DNA of 51,103 bases, taken from positions 1-51,103 of the forward strand of contig NZ_FMVF01000017.1 of assembly GCF_900101895.1 (NCBI RefSeq), written 5' to 3'. Under the pieces are notes generated by a model. The model was given only the letters and a program-made list of their open reading frames with translations. It did no database searches and had not been told where the DNA came from. The first letter of the stretch is position 1, and each line of letters opens with the position of its first letter. Positions 16,836 to 26,905 of the stretch are shown here, in pieces. The position numbers and the translations under genes are program-made. This DNA comes from Flavobacterium caeni (lineage in GTDB: Bacteria > Bacteroidota > Bacteroidia > Flavobacteriales > Flavobacteriaceae).

Positions 16836-18227
16836 ATGAACGAAGAAACCATCGTGGCGTTGGCGACGCCATCGGGCGCAGGCGCCATCGCGGTCGTAAG
16901 GCTTTCGGGCCAGCAAGCCATTGGTATCGGCAACCAAGTGTTCCGATCTATCAAAGGCAAAGACCTCACGCGGCAAAAGTCGCACACGTTGCACTTGGGG
17001 CACATCGTAGACGGCGAATTCACGATAGACGAAGCGCTCGTATCGGTGTTCAAAGGGCCCAACTCCTACACCGGCGAAGACACCATCGAGATTTCCTGCC
17101 ACGGATCGACGTTTATCCAGCAGCAAATCATCCAACTGTTGTTGCGCAAAGGCGCGCGCATGGCCCAACCTGGCGAGTTCACGTTACGCGCATTCTTGAA
17201 CGGCAAGATCGATTTGTCGCAGGCCGAGGCCGTCGCCGATTTGATCGCGTCGGACAACGAAGCGTCGCACCAGATCGCGATGAAACAAATGCGCGGCGGT
17301 TTCTCTAACGAAATCGCACAGTTGCGTCAGGAGCTTTTGAATTTTGCCTCACTCATCGAACTCGAGCTCGATTTTGCCGAAGAAGATGTCGAATTCGCCG
17401 ACCGTACTCAATTCAAGGAGTTGCTGGGCCGCATCGAATTTGTCCTCAAACGCCTGATCGATTCGTTCGCCGTGGGCAACGTGATCAAGAACGGGATTCC
17501 CGTGGCCATCGTGGGCGAACCCAACGTGGGCAAATCGACGTTGCTCAATGCGCTTTTGAACGAAGAACGCGCCATCGTGTCGGACATTGCCGGTACGACG
17601 CGCGATACTATTGAAGACGAATTGGTGATCAACGGCATCGGATTCCGTTTCATCGACACGGCCGGCATCCGCGAAACCAAGGACGTCGTGGAAAGCATCG
17701 GCATCAAAAAAACGTTCGAAAAGATGGAACAGGCGCAGGTGGTCGTTTATTTAATTAATAGTGACCAATTGATAATTAATGATGGATTGCACGCGGTGAA
17801 AGTCGAAATCGAGAAGATCAAAAACCAATTTCCGCTCAAACCGCTGGTCATCATTGGCAACAAAGCCGATAAACTCTCGCAAGACCAAACCGCATCGATC
17901 CAATCTGAAATTCCTGAAATTTTGATGATTTCGGCCAAACAGGGTCTTGGCATCGACGAGCTCAAAAACCGTTTGATTTCGTTTGTCGACACGGGCGCGC
18001 TGCGCAACAACGAAACCATCGTGACCAACACGCGCCACTATGATTCGCTGCTCAAGGCGCTCGCCGAAATCCAAAAAGTGCAGTACGGTTTGCAGACCAA
18101 CCTCTCTTCAGACCTGATGGCCATTGACATCCGCGAAGCGTTGTACCATTTTGGCATGATCACGGGCGAGGTGACCAACGATGAGTTGTTGGGGAACATT
18201 TTTGCGAATTTTTGCATCGGAAAGTAA
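16836..18227 (+). CDS. mnmE: tRNA uridine-5-carboxymethylaminomethyl modification GTPase MnmE
   Basis: This 463-residue GTPase works with MnmG to modify the wobble uridine of several tRNAs. The N-terminal folate-binding domain (IVALATPSGAGAIAVVRLSG) is followed by a helical region and the inserted G domain: G1 GEPNVGKS (227-234), G3 DTAG, G4 NKAD. The C-terminal FCIGK with its conserved Cys closes the protein, so it is full length. The gene's 3' end is a known insertion hotspot in other bacteria (SGI1 integrates there), and here an accessory patch begins right after the stop. Confidence 0.96.
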   Translation: MNEETIVALATPSGAGAIAVVRLSGQQAIGIGNQVFRSIKGKDLTRQKSHTLHLGHIVDGEFTIDEALVSVFKGPNSYTGEDTIEISCHGSTFIQQQIIQLLLRKGARMAQPGEFTLRAFLNGKIDLSQAEAVADLIASDNEASHQIAMKQMRGGFSNEIAQLRQELLNFASLIELELDFAEEDVEFADRTQFKELLGRIEFVLKRLIDSFAVGNVIKNGIPVAIVGEPNVGKSTLLNALLNEERAIVSDIAGTTRDTIEDELVINGIGFRFIDTAGIRETKDVVESIGIKKTFEKMEQAQVVVYLINSDQLIINDGLHAVKVEIEKIKNQFPLKPLVIIGNKADKLSQDQTASIQSEIPEILMISAKQGLGIDELKNRLISFVDTGALRNNETIVTNTRHYDSLLKALAEIQKVQYGLQTNLSSDLMAIDIREALYHFGMITGEVTNDELLGNIFANFCIGK

Positions 18228-18347
18228 TTTTGTTTCTTTTATTTGTCAAATCCTTGATATTGTTGACAAATTGACGATGTTGTTTTCTTTTTTTTGTTGC
18301 CCAATTGCCACTTATTGCAAATTTTTGTTGCCTAATTGATGTCATAA
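18228..18347. repeat. AT-rich junction after mnmE with 17-nt direct repeats
   Basis: TTTTTGTTGCCCAATTG (18291-18307) recurs with one change at 18322-18338 (period 31). They lie between the mnmE stop and the start-less gene fragment. They resemble arm- or core-type recombinase binding repeats, but no copy of the mnmE 3' end was found downstream to complete an att pair. Confidence 0.45.
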
Positions 18348-18671
18348 CACCACCTTAGTTATATCAATGAAAAATTCGAAGACATCTTACAATTTTGGGG
18401 AGACGGGAATTGGGAACAAGGTGCAGTCGGATTTGCGCGATCTTTCGACGAATATCCGTTTAAAAACGAATTTAAATTCAAGCTGGCGAAATCTTATTAC
18501 CGTTTTCTCACCGAGAAAGGTTTGTTCGTCGTTACTAATGACAAGCCAACACCAAACGAATTGATATTATGCATTGTCAGACTCCTTGAAATGTCGTTGG
18601 TGACAATTTCCCCGACAGAAGAATCGGACGAAGCTAAAATTAAAGTAGTCAGAAACTGGATACTTCGTTAA
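18348..18671 (+). pseudogene. 5'-truncated gene fragment (no start codon)
   Basis: From 18348 an open frame of about 107 codons reads as convincing protein (for example YINEKFEDILQFWGDGNW, SYYRFLTEKGLFVVTND, PTPNELILCIVRLLEM, ending VVRNWILR) with a stop at 18669-18671. The frame is closed by TAA at 18345-18347 and contains no ATG, GTG or TTG near its beginning. The ATG at 18367 lies in another frame and gives non-protein-like sequence. It is best read as the C-terminal remnant of a gene cut by recombination at the mnmE junction. I do not recognise the family. Confidence 0.55.
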
Positions 18672-18730
18672 TCATCGCCTTCTCGATGCGAGATTACTTT
18701 TAGTTACTATCATAGAATATTTTATTCATA

Positions 18731-18776
18731 AAAGCCTGATTTTCAATAGTAACAAAATCCTTTGAAATCAGGCTTT
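18731..18776. terminator. Hairpin terminator after the gene fragment
   Basis: AAAGCCTGATTT (18731-18742) and AAATCAGGCTTT (18765-18776) form a 12-bp stem with a T run. It would end transcription coming from mnmE and the fragment before the HTH gene. Confidence 0.6.
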
Positions 18777-18898
18777 TTCTGTTCCTGTCACCACTTTGCT
18801 TTTGCTTTTACTTTGCTGCACAGTCATGAAGAACTCTTTGCGCCTTGGGTTTGGATTGATTGAAAGGCGGCACAGAAACAGTTTAAAAAAGCAAAATC

Positions 18899-19198
18899 AT
18901 GTTAGAAAACGTAATCATTCAAAAACTCGACGAACTCGGAAAGATGATCGAAAGCCAGTCGCTACTTTCCAAGGATGTCCTCAATCTCAATGAAGCGGCA
19001 TCGTACCTCGACGTCTCACAAAATCACCTTTACAAGTTGACCTCGACGAAACGAATCCCGCATTTTTGTCCCAACGGCAAAAAATTGTATTTCAAACGCA
19101 CAGAGCTTGACGAATGGCTGCTCAGCAACCGACAAACAACCTCGGACGAAATTGAGAAGATGGCCACGAATTACATTCTGAAAAACAAACGACCGTAA
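18899..19198 (+). CDS. Excisionase-like helix-turn-helix protein
   Basis: This 99-residue protein combines a short N-terminal helix (VIIQKLDELGKMIESQ) with an HTH_17/excisionase-type domain: LNLNEAASYLDVSQNHLYKLTSTKRIPHFCPNGKKLYFKRTELDEWLL. Proteins of this design stand at the head of mobilisation/replication modules of Bacteroidota integrative elements and probably act as regulator or recombination directionality factor. It is 1 base upstream of the VirE-N gene, so they are cotranscribed. Confidence 0.85.
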   Translation: MLENVIIQKLDELGKMIESQSLLSKDVLNLNEAASYLDVSQNHLYKLTSTKRIPHFCPNGKKLYFKRTELDEWLLSNRQTTSDEIEKMATNYILKNKRP

Positions 19199-19199
19199 A

Positions 19200-20147
19200 A
19201 TGGAGGCTAAAAAAAATTACGGCGCTGTGAGCGTCTATCAAAACTTCCGCTGCTTCGGTGTCGAAGATTTAACCAATCTACTATTGGCCATCCGAAGCGA
19301 CAAACACCAATCGAAAATCAACTCAATCAGATACGCGTTGCACAAGGGCGATGAGGAATCTGCCGAAACCTTAAAAAAAGAGCTGGATGCGTTTACCGCG
19401 TCCGGCATTTTTGAAGGTGGGCGGTCGCAGGCAAACCTCAAATCCCACTCGGGTTTCGTCTGCTTGGATTTTGATGACATTCCGCGCGAAGAACTCGACA
19501 ACGTCAAGTCGAAAGTTTGTTCAAGTCCTTTTACGTTTGGCGCATTCATCAGCCCAACCTGCACCGGAATAAAGGTATTGGTGAAAGTGGAGCCGGACAA
19601 TTCTAACCACCTTGAAACCTACGTAGCAGTATCAAAATTCTATGAGGCACTCGTGGGTCATGAATGTGATCCAAAATGCAAAGACATCACCAGACTTTGT
19701 TTTGTTTCTCACGATGAAGATTGCCACATCAACCCGGACGCAACAACCTTCATTCCTACACCGAAAAATGATTCGAAATTGGCCAACAACGACCAATTAC
19801 CGGAAGAGGCTTTGGAAAAATGCCTGAAGTTTACCGAAAGGCAAAACGAGTACCGAAAAGGCAATCGCAATAACTTTATCTTTCAATTCGCGAGTAACGC
19901 AAACCGATGGGGAATTAGTGTAGAACACACAAGGGATTTCTGCGTTTCGACATTCGATTTGGGTGAAAAGGAAATTACTGACACCGTCAAAAGCGTCTAC
20001 CACAATCACTTTGCAGAGTTTGCAAAGTTTGCAAACTCTGTAAATTTTGATGATGGGATGTCAGACTCGGGTACAGAGTTTACAGTCGAACAGTGTACAT
20101 GCTCTACCCCACTCATTCCTGAATGGATATATTCGACGCTTCCTTAA
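19200..20147 (+). CDS. BT4734/VirE N-terminal domain protein (N-terminal half of a split gene)
   Basis: This 315-residue product has the BT4734-type VirE N-terminal domain: AVSVYQNFRCFGVEDLTN, SGIFEGGRSQANLKSHSGFVCLDFDDIP and AFISPTCTGIKVLVKVE, then CDPKCKDITRLCFVSHDED, followed by a primase-C-terminal-like helical part (FTERQNEYRKGNRNNFIFQFA). The family has a primase-polymerase-like fold and is found in mobile elements. The protein ends IPEWIYSTLP at a TAA, and the very next codon continues in the same frame into a DUF3987 domain. In intact relatives these are one polypeptide. The stop therefore looks like a nonsense mutation. Confidence 0.8.
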   Translation: MEAKKNYGAVSVYQNFRCFGVEDLTNLLLAIRSDKHQSKINSIRYALHKGDEESAETLKKELDAFTASGIFEGGRSQANLKSHSGFVCLDFDDIPREELDNVKSKVCSSPFTFGAFISPTCTGIKVLVKVEPDNSNHLETYVAVSKFYEALVGHECDPKCKDITRLCFVSHDEDCHINPDATTFIPTPKNDSKLANNDQLPEEALEKCLKFTERQNEYRKGNRNNFIFQFASNANRWGISVEHTRDFCVSTFDLGEKEITDTVKSVYHNHFAEFAKFANSVNFDDGMSDSGTEFTVEQCTCSTPLIPEWIYSTLP

Positions 20148-21419
20148 TTGATTAAAAATGGTACTGATGTATTTGATGACGCGCGTCAAAAAGACCTATT
20201 TCTTACTGCTTCGCTGACAGTGTTGTCTGGCTGTTTGCCGAACATCAAAGGTCTGTATTTCCAAAAGATTGTGTTTGCCAATTTATATTCTTTTGTAGTT
20301 GCACCTCCCGCGTCGAACAAAGGCGCATTGACCTTTGCAAAAGATTTGGCAAAATTCTATCATCAGGAAACCGTCAAAACTTCGAAAGCAGAGCGAGAGA
20401 AATATGAACAGGAACTAAAATGGTACAAAGCAGAAAAACGCGGCCGCGAGAGCGACACCGCATTAGAGCGCCCGATTGAGCCACCTTTGAAAGTTGTGCT
20501 TATTCCTGGCAATGCAAGTACCGCAGCAATTTACATGCACCTTCAGATGAATGGCGGCTCCGGTATCATCTGCGAGACCGAAGCAGATGCGATGGCTCAA
20601 GCTTTCAAACAAGAGTGGGGCTCTTACTCTTACATTATGCGACAGGCATTTCATCATGAGTCAATTTCGTCTACGAGAAAGGCAAGTCAAGAATATGTAG
20701 AAATTGACGAACCGAAGTTGTCCATTGCATTGACCGGCACGCCGAATCAGGTCAAGGGCATTATTCCTTCGGCTGAAGACGGATTGTTTAGCCGATTCAT
20801 TTTCTATTCGTTCGAGTCCACTTCGGTTTGGAACGACCCATCACCCGAGGCAGGCTCCATGAATTTAACCGAGCACTTTAGGTCGCTGTCGGTGAAAACG
20901 AATGAACTCGTCAAATTTTACAAAAACACGAATGTGTATTTCGAACTAACCAAATCACAATGGGAAAAACTGAATCGGGCTTTTGACAAGTACCTCAGCG
21001 AAGTAGGTTTGTTTGTCGAAGGAAACGCAGACAGCATTGTGAAAAGACATGGATTGATTCTTTACCGGATTTGCATGATTTTATCTGCGATACGCCACTT
21101 TGAAAACTCAAGGGAGAGCACGAAGATTCTTTGTTTAGACGAAGATTTTGACACCGCTCTTACATTGATTGACGTTTACATTCAACATAGTATCGTTGTT
21201 TTTGGGAATCTTCCGAAACAAACTGAAGACATTATGTTTGAAATTGGAAGCAAAAAGAGAACGTTCTTTGAAGCATTGCCTTCAACATTTAGCAGAAAGG
21301 AAGCGGTAAATTTGGGTAAATCATTTGGCATCCGTGAACGAACAACCGATAGCATCTTGAAAAAAGCCAGAGGCAAATTGCTTGAGCATTCGGATTACGG
21401 ATTATACAAAAAGATGTAA
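20148..21419 (+). CDS. DUF3987 P-loop protein (C-terminal half of the split gene)
   Basis: The 423-codon frame starts immediately after the TAA of the previous half, in frame, with TTG as the only possible initiator at its edge and no ribosome binding site visible. It reads LIKNGTDVFDD, LSGCLPNIKGLYFQKIVFANLYSFVVAPPASNKGAL (a degenerate Walker A), GGSGIICETEADAMAQAF (Walker B-like), SIALTGTPNQVKGII and GLFSRFIFYSF. These are hallmarks of DUF3987, a helicase/primase-associated ATPase of mobile elements. It may be produced only by stop readthrough or weak internal initiation, or not at all. Confidence 0.7.
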   Translation: MIKNGTDVFDDARQKDLFLTASLTVLSGCLPNIKGLYFQKIVFANLYSFVVAPPASNKGALTFAKDLAKFYHQETVKTSKAEREKYEQELKWYKAEKRGRESDTALERPIEPPLKVVLIPGNASTAAIYMHLQMNGGSGIICETEADAMAQAFKQEWGSYSYIMRQAFHHESISSTRKASQEYVEIDEPKLSIALTGTPNQVKGIIPSAEDGLFSRFIFYSFESTSVWNDPSPEAGSMNLTEHFRSLSVKTNELVKFYKNTNVYFELTKSQWEKLNRAFDKYLSEVGLFVEGNADSIVKRHGLILYRICMILSAIRHFENSRESTKILCLDEDFDTALTLIDVYIQHSIVVFGNLPKQTEDIMFEIGSKKRTFFEALPSTFSRKEAVNLGKSFGIRERTTDSILKKARGKLLEHSDYGLYKKM

Positions 21420-21427
21420 ACCGTCCC

Positions 21428-21453
21428 AAAAGCACATTGCGCTTCAGCTTTTA
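21428..21453 (+). terminator. Weak terminator after the DUF3987 frame
   Basis: AAAAGC ... GCTTTT six-bp stem with TTTT and a further TTTTT downstream. The stem is short, so support is modest. Confidence 0.35.
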
Positions 21454-21693
21454 GAATTTTTCACCTCGGGTTGACCAATCACGCTTAGTTTACTATATAA
21501 TAATCGTGCTGTTAGCATTATTGTCAGTCGCCGAACTACCACTTCAAAATGACAAGGACAGATAGTGTTACAACGCGCCCGTCTGGGCGTGGCTGTATCC
21601 GTTGTTCTTGTAGGCCGTGGTAGGCCTGGCGGCGCGCGGAGAAGGCTGCGCTCTTTTATTTTCAAAGAATACGAACCGCTTAACTACCACATC
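21454..21693. other. Spacer with a GC-rich nested hairpin
   Basis: The first half is ordinary AT-rich spacer. From about 21568 a compact GC-rich block contains ACAACG ... CGTTGT arms that enclose a CGCCC-GTCT-GGGCG hairpin, then a second AGGCC ... GGCCT hairpin and a GGCGGCGCGCGG stretch. It differs sharply in composition from its neighbours. It could fold as a structured leader or be an inserted repeat; no gene is supported. Confidence 0.35.
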
Positions 21694-22167
21694 ATGAAAA
21701 AAATCCTTTTGATGGCGCTATTTGCGTCAACGTTCGCCTGTTCAAGCAGCGACGACATTTCTCAACCAACAGTACCGAACACTCCGCCGGAAACGCAACA
21801 TTTATCAGGTCGTTGGAACCTCAGTCACAAATCCGTTAATGGTCAAATCCAAGCCATTAGTGATTGCGAGGATCAATACAACTATTATCAATTTTCCGCT
21901 GACGGCGGCGCGATTGTCGGAAAGTTTCGCATGTACCAAGTTGGGATGACGAACTACTGTGAACAGTCCACGACTGAAGGTGATTACACCATCGAAGATG
22001 GCGTTTTGACTTACACGAAATCATCGGGTTATGTCTCGAAGTACAATGTGATTAGCGCCAACGATTTGACCATCAAACTCGAAATGTTTTACTACACGAC
22101 CAATCTTGGAGAAATTAACGTTCCTCAAAATGAAAGAATAATCGAAATCTGTAATAAAGCCGAATAA
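21694..22167 (+). CDS. Lipocalin-like lipoprotein
   Basis: This 157-residue protein has a lipoprotein signal with lipobox ASTFAC and an acidic-Ser tail (SSSDD), so it is probably attached to a membrane facing the periplasm or surface. The body starts LSGRWNLSHKSVNGQ and contains YYQFSADGGAIVGKF and GDYTIEDGVLTYT, the pattern of small Bacteroidota lipocalin-like proteins that form a beta barrel. Start ATG 21694 is chosen because the longer upstream frame lies in the GC-rich spacer. The ligand is unknown. It ends one base before the next gene. Confidence 0.7.
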   Translation: MKKILLMALFASTFACSSSDDISQPTVPNTPPETQHLSGRWNLSHKSVNGQIQAISDCEDQYNYYQFSADGGAIVGKFRMYQVGMTNYCEQSTTEGDYTIEDGVLTYTKSSGYVSKYNVISANDLTIKLEMFYYTTNLGEINVPQNERIIEICNKAE

Positions 22168-22168
22168 A

Positions 22169-22522
22169 ATGGGACCAATAGCACATAACGACTTCGGTGT
22201 GGTAATAGACGGGAAATTCCACAAAATCGATTGGATGCCGGAACTGGTAGATTCACTTTCAAAAAAAGTGATTAACAATATTATCGATCAAATCGAGGAT
22301 CATCTTAGTAGAAATCCCGCCAAGCAAGTCTCAGGCGAAAGAAATTATAAGGTTCGACAAGTGGCCACGATGACCCAAAAGTCAGTCGCGACAATCACAC
22401 ATCATTGTCGCATCGGCCTATTGAAAGCCAGTAAAGTTGGCAAATCCTGGCTCATTACAGAAGAGAATTATCTGAGTTACAAGAACAATATTTATGACCC
22501 AAATCAAGTCATTAGGAATTAG
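22169..22522 (+). CDS. HTH (excisionase/MerR-like) DNA-binding protein
   Basis: This 117-residue protein has an unrecognised N-terminal half (FGVVIDGKFHKIDWMPELVDSL) and a C-terminal helix-turn-helix of the HTH_17/excisionase type: NYKVRQVATMTQKSVATITHHCRIGLLKASKVGKSWLITEENYLSY. It starts one base after the lipoprotein stop, so they share a transcript. In this setting it may be a regulator left from the mobile element. Confidence 0.7.
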   Translation: MGPIAHNDFGVVIDGKFHKIDWMPELVDSLSKKVINNIIDQIEDHLSRNPAKQVSGERNYKVRQVATMTQKSVATITHHCRIGLLKASKVGKSWLITEENYLSYKNNIYDPNQVIRN

Positions 22523-22929
22523 GCCATAAAACTAAAACTGATCGCCAGAGTTAAAAATTTTTGAGCCACTACTATCCGCTTATCCTATATCAAGTTCCAT
22601 TTTTAAAGAACACCGAACAAAAGCCAAAAAGTTTTGTCGGTGTTCTTTATTTTTGACCCCATACCCAATATTTTTTTGGTTTTCGTTCAAGGCAACTTAC
22701 TTGATTATAGGGGGTACCCTCTTGAAAAGTGTCGCATAAAAAATGCAATTTAAATTTTAGAGTGTATGTTATTAAAAATCAAGTTGTTAAACAAAAAAGG
22801 CACTACATTCGTATGTACTTGCGTTTGCGCGCGCGCAGCTTCTCATCTTTTCACCCCCGACTTTCGTCACATGAATACATCTTGATTTTGTTGGATCTTC
22901 CGAATATCAATGCTATTGGCTTCTATCTC
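22523..22929. other. Intergenic stretch between accessory patch and PUL
   Basis: These 407 bases hold a strong terminator (22605-22648), a GGGTACCC palindrome near 22715-22722 and a GCGCGCGC run near 22830. Open frames crossing it are not protein-like. No gene is supported. Confidence 0.4.
22605..22648. terminator. Strong hairpin terminator
   Basis: AAAGAACACCGA (22605-22616) pairs with TCGGTGTTCTTT (22637-22648), with ACAAAA/TTTTGT extending the stem inside. It ends the HTH gene's transcript and could also stop minus-strand reading from the PUL. Confidence 0.7.
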
Positions 22930-25134
<2,205 letters not shown>

Positions 25135-25143
25135 TCAACTAAC

Positions 25144-26904
25144 TCATTCGATGACAATCATTCCCCAATATTTCAGGAATGGTATTTTTAAATTGATGCT
25201 GTTTCCGTTCTGCGTGTAGGTCAATGCAACCGCCGCTCCTCCGTTGGTGTCGGGTGAAGCATACCAGACTTTGTTGACGGTGCCATTTACTTTGATGTTT
25301 ACGACAGCCTGTTTGATGTCTGTCGGCGTGTTTTGATTGCCGTCTGTGTCACGCCAGTTGAGCGAATTGGCATTGGTGAAGTTAAGCAGATGCACAACTT
25401 GTTTGGCACCGACTTGTTTGCCCACAACCGAAACTTTTCCCATACTTGGCGGCCAACTCCCGACATTGATTTTTCCATCGCCCGTACTGACAACCGGCTC
25501 ATTAAAAGCACCGCCGTCGCGCAACAAATTCTGGTAAGCCACCAAGAAATCGTAATATTCTGCAAGCGATGACTTTAATTCTGCGGTCATGCTCAGGTTT
25601 TTGTTCGGAAAATATTCCTTGGCCAGCATGTGTTCGCCCAATTCAAGGTGCGATCCACCGAACGCAAAAATAACCGCGTCGGCCAGCAAAACCCCAGGGG
25701 TATTGAACACGCCTTGCCCGTTGGCTTTGTTGTAGTTCATGTAAGCGGCAAGAACCGTGTTTTTGGTATTGTTGCTGTAAGTTGCATTGTCCGACAAAAT
25801 TTTGGTTAAGTCTTTAAAACCTTCATTTGGCGACCAAACTTCACTGTACAAAAAGTCGAGCGATTCATTGGCCATCTGCTGCTGACCAAATTGATTGACG
25901 GCGTTGAAAAGTAAGTGTTTGTTGGGATGTGCGGTTTTCATCGCAGCAATGAATGGCGCGAATGTGTTTTTGAGGTCTACTCCTGTACCGCCATAATTGT
26001 AAACATTACCCCTATCGCCGAGTTGGTCAATGTGATATCCGTCAAAGTCGAAAACCTGGTAGACATCGTTATTTTGTTGCGCCAAATAATTCTGCCAATC
26101 GGTATTTGCGGGATTGGTGAGGTAAATGTTGCTGATGAAAGGTGCGGCAAGCGGATGGAAATCGATTGTGTTGTGATTGGCATCTTTGTAGATGAACATT
26201 TGCGGCGTAATCAGGCTATGGTTGTAATCATCGAGTACACCGTAAGCAAGGTTGTAAAACATCGCCTTCATGTTTTTTTCGTGCGCTTTGGCAATGTAAC
26301 TTTCGACGGTGGTTTTGTAATTGTCGCGATTAATGATATCGTTCCACACCGGCATCGGATTGCTGACCGAACCGGCAAGCGGCTGGTGTTGCCTGTACAT
26401 CCAATCGTAGAATTGCAGGCCATTGATGTGGAATTTGGTGAGGTTGTCGATAATAGCAGTCCTTTCCGATTCGGTATTGTTACCATATTCAGAAAGGAAT
26501 CCATAACGCGGAAATTTGGCCCAATCGGACGATACATCAACTGCGGTGGTTCCCAAAACGGTGTTTGTTCCATCGCTGTTAGGGACATAAACTTCTACCA
26601 TATATCCTTTAAAGTCGTCCGATGGTGGTGTCCACGTCCATGAAGTGGCGGTAAAGGGCTCTTCGCTGATCGTGGTACCCAGATGACTGTACCGGATCAT
26701 GGCGTTGCTATACATTTTATCTGCTTTCATCTGAACCGCCTCACCCGGCATATAAGCCCCTTTGTTTGTAGAAAGTTCTACTTTTTGCGTGACCGGATCA
26801 GGTGCATAATAGATGGCGCCTGCATCGTCGTCATTGTTGCAGGCCAACGCTATGGCAAAACTGAAGCAAAATATAAATCTCGAAATATTCAATCTGTTTT
26901 TCAT
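25144..26904 (-). CDS. GH66 family dextranase-type glycoside hydrolase
   Basis: This 586-residue lipoprotein (lipobox IALAC, then NNDDDAG) has an N-terminal Ig-like domain (about 38-125), a GH66 catalytic barrel (about 130-480) and a C-terminal beta domain. The nucleophile candidate is Asp about 293 in FDGYHIDQLG, and the acid/base candidate is Glu about 355 in YSEVWS. WAKFPRYGFLSEY and NGLQFYDWMYRQHQPL are family landmarks. GH66 enzymes cleave alpha-1,6-glucan (dextran) internally or make cyclic isomaltooligosaccharides; no extra domain of the cyclising type is seen. One base separates it from the SusE-like gene upstream. Confidence 0.88.
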   Translation of the reverse strand: MKNRLNISRFIFCFSFAIALACNNDDDAGAIYYAPDPVTQKVELSTNKGAYMPGEAVQMKADKMYSNAMIRYSHLGTTISEEPFTATSWTWTPPSDDFKGYMVEVYVPNSDGTNTVLGTTAVDVSSDWAKFPRYGFLSEYGNNTESERTAIIDNLTKFHINGLQFYDWMYRQHQPLAGSVSNPMPVWNDIINRDNYKTTVESYIAKAHEKNMKAMFYNLAYGVLDDYNHSLITPQMFIYKDANHNTIDFHPLAAPFISNIYLTNPANTDWQNYLAQQNNDVYQVFDFDGYHIDQLGDRGNVYNYGGTGVDLKNTFAPFIAAMKTAHPNKHLLFNAVNQFGQQQMANESLDFLYSEVWSPNEGFKDLTKILSDNATYSNNTKNTVLAAYMNYNKANGQGVFNTPGVLLADAVIFAFGGSHLELGEHMLAKEYFPNKNLSMTAELKSSLAEYYDFLVAYQNLLRDGGAFNEPVVSTGDGKINVGSWPPSMGKVSVVGKQVGAKQVVHLLNFTNANSLNWRDTDGNQNTPTDIKQAVVNIKVNGTVNKVWYASPDTNGGAAVALTYTQNGNSINLKIPFLKYWGMIVIE

Positions 26905-26905
26905 C

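Noticed and set aside
21541..21620. Integron attC site
   Set aside because: The ACAACG/CGTTGT arms look suggestive, but the required RYYYAAC and GTTRRRY boxes are not present and no integrase is near.
22705..22730. GGGTACCC palindrome as a regulatory site
   Set aside because: An 8-bp palindrome alone, away from any start codon, is too weak to call.
18200..22929. Complete integrative element with att sites
   Set aside because: I found no second copy of the mnmE 3' end and no integrase or relaxase gene in this stretch, so only a remnant can be claimed.
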